DNA from: Whalleya microplaca
Taxonomy: Eukaryota > Ascomycota > Sordariomycetes > Xylariales > Xylariaceae
Assembly: GCA_022497155.1 (NCBI GenBank)
Contig: MU385750.1
Location: 372,001-436,000, forward strand
DNA length: 64,000 bases
Reading direction: 5' to 3'
Part shown: positions 59,391 through 64,000 of the stretch, one piece after another
How positions within the stretch are numbered: the first letter of the stretch is position 1
Layout: each line of letters begins with the position of its first letter
Notes under the pieces: generated by a model
Databases searched by the model: none
What the model saw: only the letters and a program-made list of their open reading frames with translations
Told to the model about the DNA's origin: nothing
Position numbers and translations under genes: made by a program

Positions 59391-62300
59391 TCTTTCCTAG
59401 ATTTTATTATAAATGTCTTTATTATAAAAAAATTTAATTAATTAATATAAATATAAAAAGTATTTACTTTAATTATTTTTTAAAAGCTTTCGCCTTAGGT
59501 TTAACTGCTTTTCTTTTTTTATTTAGTTTTATATATTTTCTAATAAACTTACGCCGTTCTATACGTTCTAATCGACTAGGCTTAGCAGAAAAAAAAGTTC
59601 TCTATCGATTAATAGTAGCTATATATTTTTCGTAATTTGCCTAACTATTTTATCCTATAGAAAAAGTAAGCTATAGTTGTTTTTCTAACGCGATAAACTT
59701 ATTTTTTACCTATCTATATAAAATATAAGCTTTCTTATTTCGATAGGCAGCTTTTTGTTATTCTTTTATAAAGGGTTACTATTAATCGAGATTTAGGAAA
59801 CCTATATAAGCTTTATATAGTTTAAGCTAGTATCGGGATATCTTTTTCGCTTAAAATAGGCTAAAAGTAAGGGTAAGCTTAGGTTTAAGCTCTCGTTTTA
59901 GTTTATTAAAGCTATCGGGTTAATCGATAACTTTATAAATTATTATTTGCTTTATTTTCGTAATCTAGCTTTTTATTTCCCGTTTTTTATTAATAAAATG
60001 AGGATTTTTATAAAGGCGAAAAAATGTAGTAAAGAAGCGAAAAAGGCGAAAAATTAAATAAGCTACCCAAAAGCTATAATTAAACCTATTTTATTATTAT
60101 ATTATTTAAATAAATCTAATATAAGTAGGAATTATATTATTTTATTAGACCTAAACCTAGCGTAATCGATTAAAAATAGCTCGAGCTTTTTTGCTATTAT
60201 AAATACTTGTAAAATTAAATAAAAAAGTAATATAAATTTTTACTAATATAATAATTAAAAAAAAGTAAAGGCTGTTTTTTTTTAATATTAATAGCTATAA
60301 AATCGCGTAAATATATAAATGCCGTTAATATAAAAAACCGGGAGTTATTTAAAATAATCTAAAAAAAAACTGGTTATTAATTTAAGTAATTTCTTAATTA
60401 AGTTTTATAATAGTTCTAAAATAAATTTCCGTTTTAATAAGTCTTTTTTCGAAAGTAATAATATTTATTTAAATTATAGTAGCTATAAAAATAATATCGT
60501 AATATTAACGTTTATAATAAATAAAAAAAGTATTATATAAATTTAATACTTTATTTACTTTTTATTTATTTTTATTATAACTAAAAAAGACATTTCGATT
60601 AAAAATAATTTCAGATATCTTATTGTTTTTAACTAATAAGAAATCTGTTTCTAAGGAATCGATAATTTATTTAATCTTTTATTTTAAATATTATAGCTTA
60701 TTTTTAGTTTAAAATTTAAGTCCGTATATTTTAATAAAAAGGCCGCGAAATTAATTAATAATATAAAAGTTAATATTAGCTACTATAATAAATATACTAA
60801 AATCTAAAAAGAGAAGCTGCTTTTATAGAGGCAAATTAGTAAATAAGGTTATTTTAGCCTTATATTTAGGGTTAAAATTAGCCGCAAACTTAATTTTAAT
60901 CTCGTTTTTAAGTATAGTCTTAAATTTAATATTAGTTTTTAAGGTAGGCTTAGGGTTTTTATAAGCCGATTAATTAACCTTTTTATTTTTGTTCCGGTTT
61001 TTATACTTATTTTTCCTTTTTTTGGGTAACTTTTTAAACTGCGATAGCTATAACGATATTTTAATATATAAAAAGTAAAATTTAAGGTATAATGCTATAG
61101 CGATAGGCTAATATAAAACTATAAAAAAACCTAATTAATTAATTAAAAATAATAAAAAATAAAGGCAAAAAATTAATAAGTAGTTAGGTAGAAATTATTA
61201 GTAAGTTAGTATAAAGAAAACTTTTTTACGCTAGGTTTTAATTTATAATAAATAAAGGTAAGTTAAAAAGTCCTTCCTATTTTTAATTAGTTATTTAAAC
61301 TTATAATAAGCTAGATATTAAATATAATAAGGTATTTAAGTCGTTATTGCTAATTTTAAAAGTCGGCTTATTTAATTTAGCTTTAATATATTTTCCAGGC
61401 TACTTATTATACCCTCCATCCATTTTATCCTTATATTTTATACCCTCTTTTCCTTTTAATAACTACTAACCTAACTATTTATTTTTTATTTTTACTTTAT
61501 AGTATTCATTTAATTCATTATTCGTAATTATGTCGTAAGGCTTATTATTATATAGGGGATAAAAAGAAAAAAAAAGAACTCCTTTTATTAAGCCTTTATG
61601 TAAGTTATTTATTTTTTTCTCCTTTATAAAGGGTTTTATATTTAGGAGTTAAATCCTTTATTATAATAGTATTAATTAAGAGCTAAATAACTTTAAACGT
61701 TTTTATCGGGTTATAATAATTTGTTAAAATCTAATAAATATTTAGGACGAAACGCGTATTAGTAATCTTCCTTTTAAAACTCGTAAAACAGGTATTAAAC
61801 TCCCGCTATTTAATTAAGTAGAATTTTATTAAAATAACCCTAATTTTTGTAATTTTTTTTCGATTTCTTTATCCCGTTTTATTTTATTATCGCTTTTTTT
61901 AAAGTAGGTAAATTGGTTATATAAATAGCTAAAGACTTTTGTTATTTTTTTTATCCATTTATATTTTAGCGTTAAGTTTCCTTTGCGTTTTAGGTCTGTT
62001 ATATTTAAGCGATTAAAAACTTCTAGCTCGATAGTAAAAAACGTTAATTATATTTTTGGTTTTTATTTTAGTATTAAATCTAGTCGCTGTAATTTAAAGA
62101 CTAATAAAAATAAGCTGCTTTAATTTTGGAAAATTAATATAAGCTGTTATTTTTTAAAGGCTAGTATAATAAATAAGTTTATTTGGGTAAGTTTTTTTTA
62201 TTTAATATATATAATTTTTATTAATTAATATAAAATAATTTGATTAGTAGAGATTAGACTTTTTAATAGTTTTAAGAAAGGTCGGTATTATATTTGGGAA

Positions 62301-63271
62301 TTTATAGCCTCGAAGTTTTATTATAAAGATTAAATATAAAAGCCTGCCTTAAAATATATTAAATATTTTAAGGTAATAAAATATCCTTTCGATTAACGAT
62401 ACCTTTTTTTTATCGAGATTTGCGAAACTAACCCTATTAGTGACTTAATGTTTCGCTTAATCGAAAATCGCCGTATATAACTTAGAGTTTTTATTTAAAA
62501 ATATAGTATTTATAATGAAGTCTTTTGTCGGCTTTATAAAAATTGGTTTGTTAGTTTTAAGGATAGGCGCTATAATAAGATGTAGCTATTCTATAGATAT
62601 CGATTAATAAAAGGCTAGTTCGGGAGTTTATATAAAAATTATATAGTCGGTATTTAAATAAATAAATGTTTATTCCGGAATAAAAAATATACGTATTTGT
62701 AGGCTTATTGATCGAAAGATCCTTTTTTTAATAGCGATATTAATTATAATAATTTTAATTTAATAAGTCGTTTTAAAAGTAATATATATTTAAATTAGAT
62801 TATTAAGGAAATCCGTTTTTTTACCGAAGTTATAAGCGGCTTTATTTATAGCTCGTAATAGGTTTTTTTAATTAATTAGTTATATATTAAAATTTGCGGT
62901 TATATTTTTTAATTTAAGCTCTTTTTCCCGTATTATTTTTTTATATCTACCGTAACCTTATAAAACCTTATTTCTATAAAATATTAATTTATATAAAACG
63001 TAAAAAAAAATAATGTAATCTATTAGTATTATTCCTTTAATATTTAATTATAAGTTTTTTATTCCGCTAATAATATTTTAGGTAATCTAATTTTAATTGT
63101 CCTTTTAAGTATTTTATTTTTTATAATCCTTTAATTTTTATTAAGCTTAATTTTTTAATTTAGCTATAAGTTATTAGGCCTTTTTATATATTCTTATTCT
63201 AATATGCTATATTATTGTTTATTAGCTTAACGTTTTTATAATTATCTCTTATTTTATTATAGCTACCTAAC
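59162..63271 (-). mobile_element. 3' part of a second copy of the 11.8-kb gypsy element, inverted
   Basis: Begins with an LTR (59162-59390, TGTCTTAGGACAGGGTG ... CCCCATAATA), then runs as the reverse complement of about 41995-45890. Anchors include the KPKAKVFKK end and the 43.4-43.6-kb stretch, which maps to about 61690-61830. It stops abruptly at 63271, where the hAT-like end begins. The copy lacks gag and most of pol within the window. Heavily AT-shifted. Confidence 0.85.
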
Positions 63272-64000
63272 CAGGGTTATGATAAATGACTTAAGTCATT
63301 AGTTATTTTCTAGTCACTAATTAACTTGCTAGTCTTAGTCAAGGGTTATGACTAATTAAGCTAGTCTTAGTTAGACCTGCTGACTAACTAGGCTAGTCTT
63401 AGTCAGGTGGCTAACTAACTTAAGTCATTTGCAAGTTAGTTAGTTAGTGACTTAAAAATGACTAATGACTAGCTAAGCTTTTATGATTTTTTAATAATTT
63501 TTTAAACCTTTATATAACTTATTTAATTTAAAAGGTACAATTTTTATTTCAAGTTTAATAATTATAATATAATGTATTATTAATATATTATAAGTAAAAA
63601 TAACATTTTATGTTATATTTAAAAAGATATTTAATTTCTTATAGTGATTTTTTAATAAACGTGCTTAAACGACGAATTGGAAATTTTCAAATTAAATATT
63701 TTTAATATTGCTGTAATCTGTTTAGTTTAATATGCAATAATATAGTTTTAGCGTTAATATCTACAATATATAATATACGTATAATACACTAAAAAGGGTT
63801 GCAATATTTATTATAATAAAGGAGATATTGAATTTATTACAACTATTTTTTTAAACCGTACTTAAATAACAAATTAGAAAGTTTTAAATTAAAAGTTTTT
63901 AATATAAAAATAACTTTACAGATCTAAATAATATTATAACTCTTTTACTATTAATAGTTATATCATATAGTATGCTTATAGTAAGTCAAAAAATGGCTTT
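63272..64000. mobile_element. probable terminus of a hAT-like DNA transposon (partial)
   Basis: Starts CAGGGTTATG, the kind of CAGGG end typical of hAT elements, cutting abruptly into the gypsy fragment. The next 200 bp carry dense subterminal motifs: GACTTAAGTC palindromes, TTAGTC/GACTAA words and GCTAGTCTTAGT at 63328, 63360 and 63392, exactly 32 bp apart. AT-rich sequence follows to the window end. The other end and the 8-bp duplication (expected TACCTAAC) lie outside the window. Confidence 0.5.
63328..63423. repeat. three 32-bp subterminal repeats
   Basis: Three consecutive units each beginning GCTAGTCTTAGT with 32-bp periodicity; the rest of each unit varies but keeps GACTAA or CTAACTAA. 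They may be transposase-binding sites. Confidence 0.7.

Noticed and set aside
63328..63423. CRISPR-like array (three repeats at 32-bp spacing)
   Set aside because: Eukaryotic context, only a 12-bp shared core, and no direct-repeat/spacer structure; better explained as subterminal repeats of a transposon.

Overview
The window is a piece of a filamentous ascomycete (Pezizomycotina) nuclear genome. The evidence is short GT-AG introns of 51-223 bp in fungal protein families, genes lying in GC-balanced islands, and long, extremely AT-rich, stop-riddled blocks. Those blocks have the look of repeat-induced point mutation (RIP) acting on transposons. The genus cannot be fixed from the sequence alone.

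Layout. (1) 1-15.2 kb is GC-balanced and microsatellite-rich. It carries three minus-strand genes: a chromodomain-like protein (256-2139), a two-exon GCR1_C-type transcription-factor-like protein (4099-5761) and a conserved fungal hypothetical protein (14345-15109). 5.8-14.3 kb is a gene desert full of simple repeats. (2) 15.2-18.85 kb is intergenic. (3) 18.85-25.6 kb holds two related TA-flanked terminal-inverted-repeat DNA transposons (18850-20013, 20551-22794) and a third AT-rich block with possible terminal repeats (about 23559-25620), all degraded. (4) 25.6-32.1 kb is a gene island with two minus-strand genes: a five-exon GT71-type alpha-1,3-mannosyltransferase (25932-28248) and a dynamin-family GTPase (29223-31602) with one apparent frameshift before its C-terminal helical region. 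(5) 32.2-50.8 kb is a nested transposon block. A full-length 11.8-kb Ty3/gypsy element (34284-46119, 227-bp LTRs, GTAG target duplication) sits inside an older degraded element, and a much less mutated 336-bp MITE (36512-36847) sits inside the gypsy. Two satellite-like tandem arrays follow. (6) 50.8-52.0 kb is a small GC island with one gene for a small secreted Cys-containing protein (51205-51708). (7) 52.0-64 kb is a second transposon nest: a solo LTR with a 5-bp duplication (52486-52707), a second gypsy family interrupted by two solo LTRs of the big element's LTR superfamily, an inverted 3' fragment of the big gypsy (59162-63271), and at the right edge the probable end of a hAT-like transposon with subterminal 32-bp repeats.

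The host genes do not form an obvious pathway or cluster. The transposon stratigraphy is the most informative part. Target duplications, RIP-type substitutions at retroviral-type motifs and the less mutated MITE give an order of events. The 11.8-kb gypsy carries about 3.6 kb of plus-strand coding remnants between pol and the 3' LTR, also present in the second copy, whose function I do not recognise. I found no tRNA, rRNA or CRISPR array.
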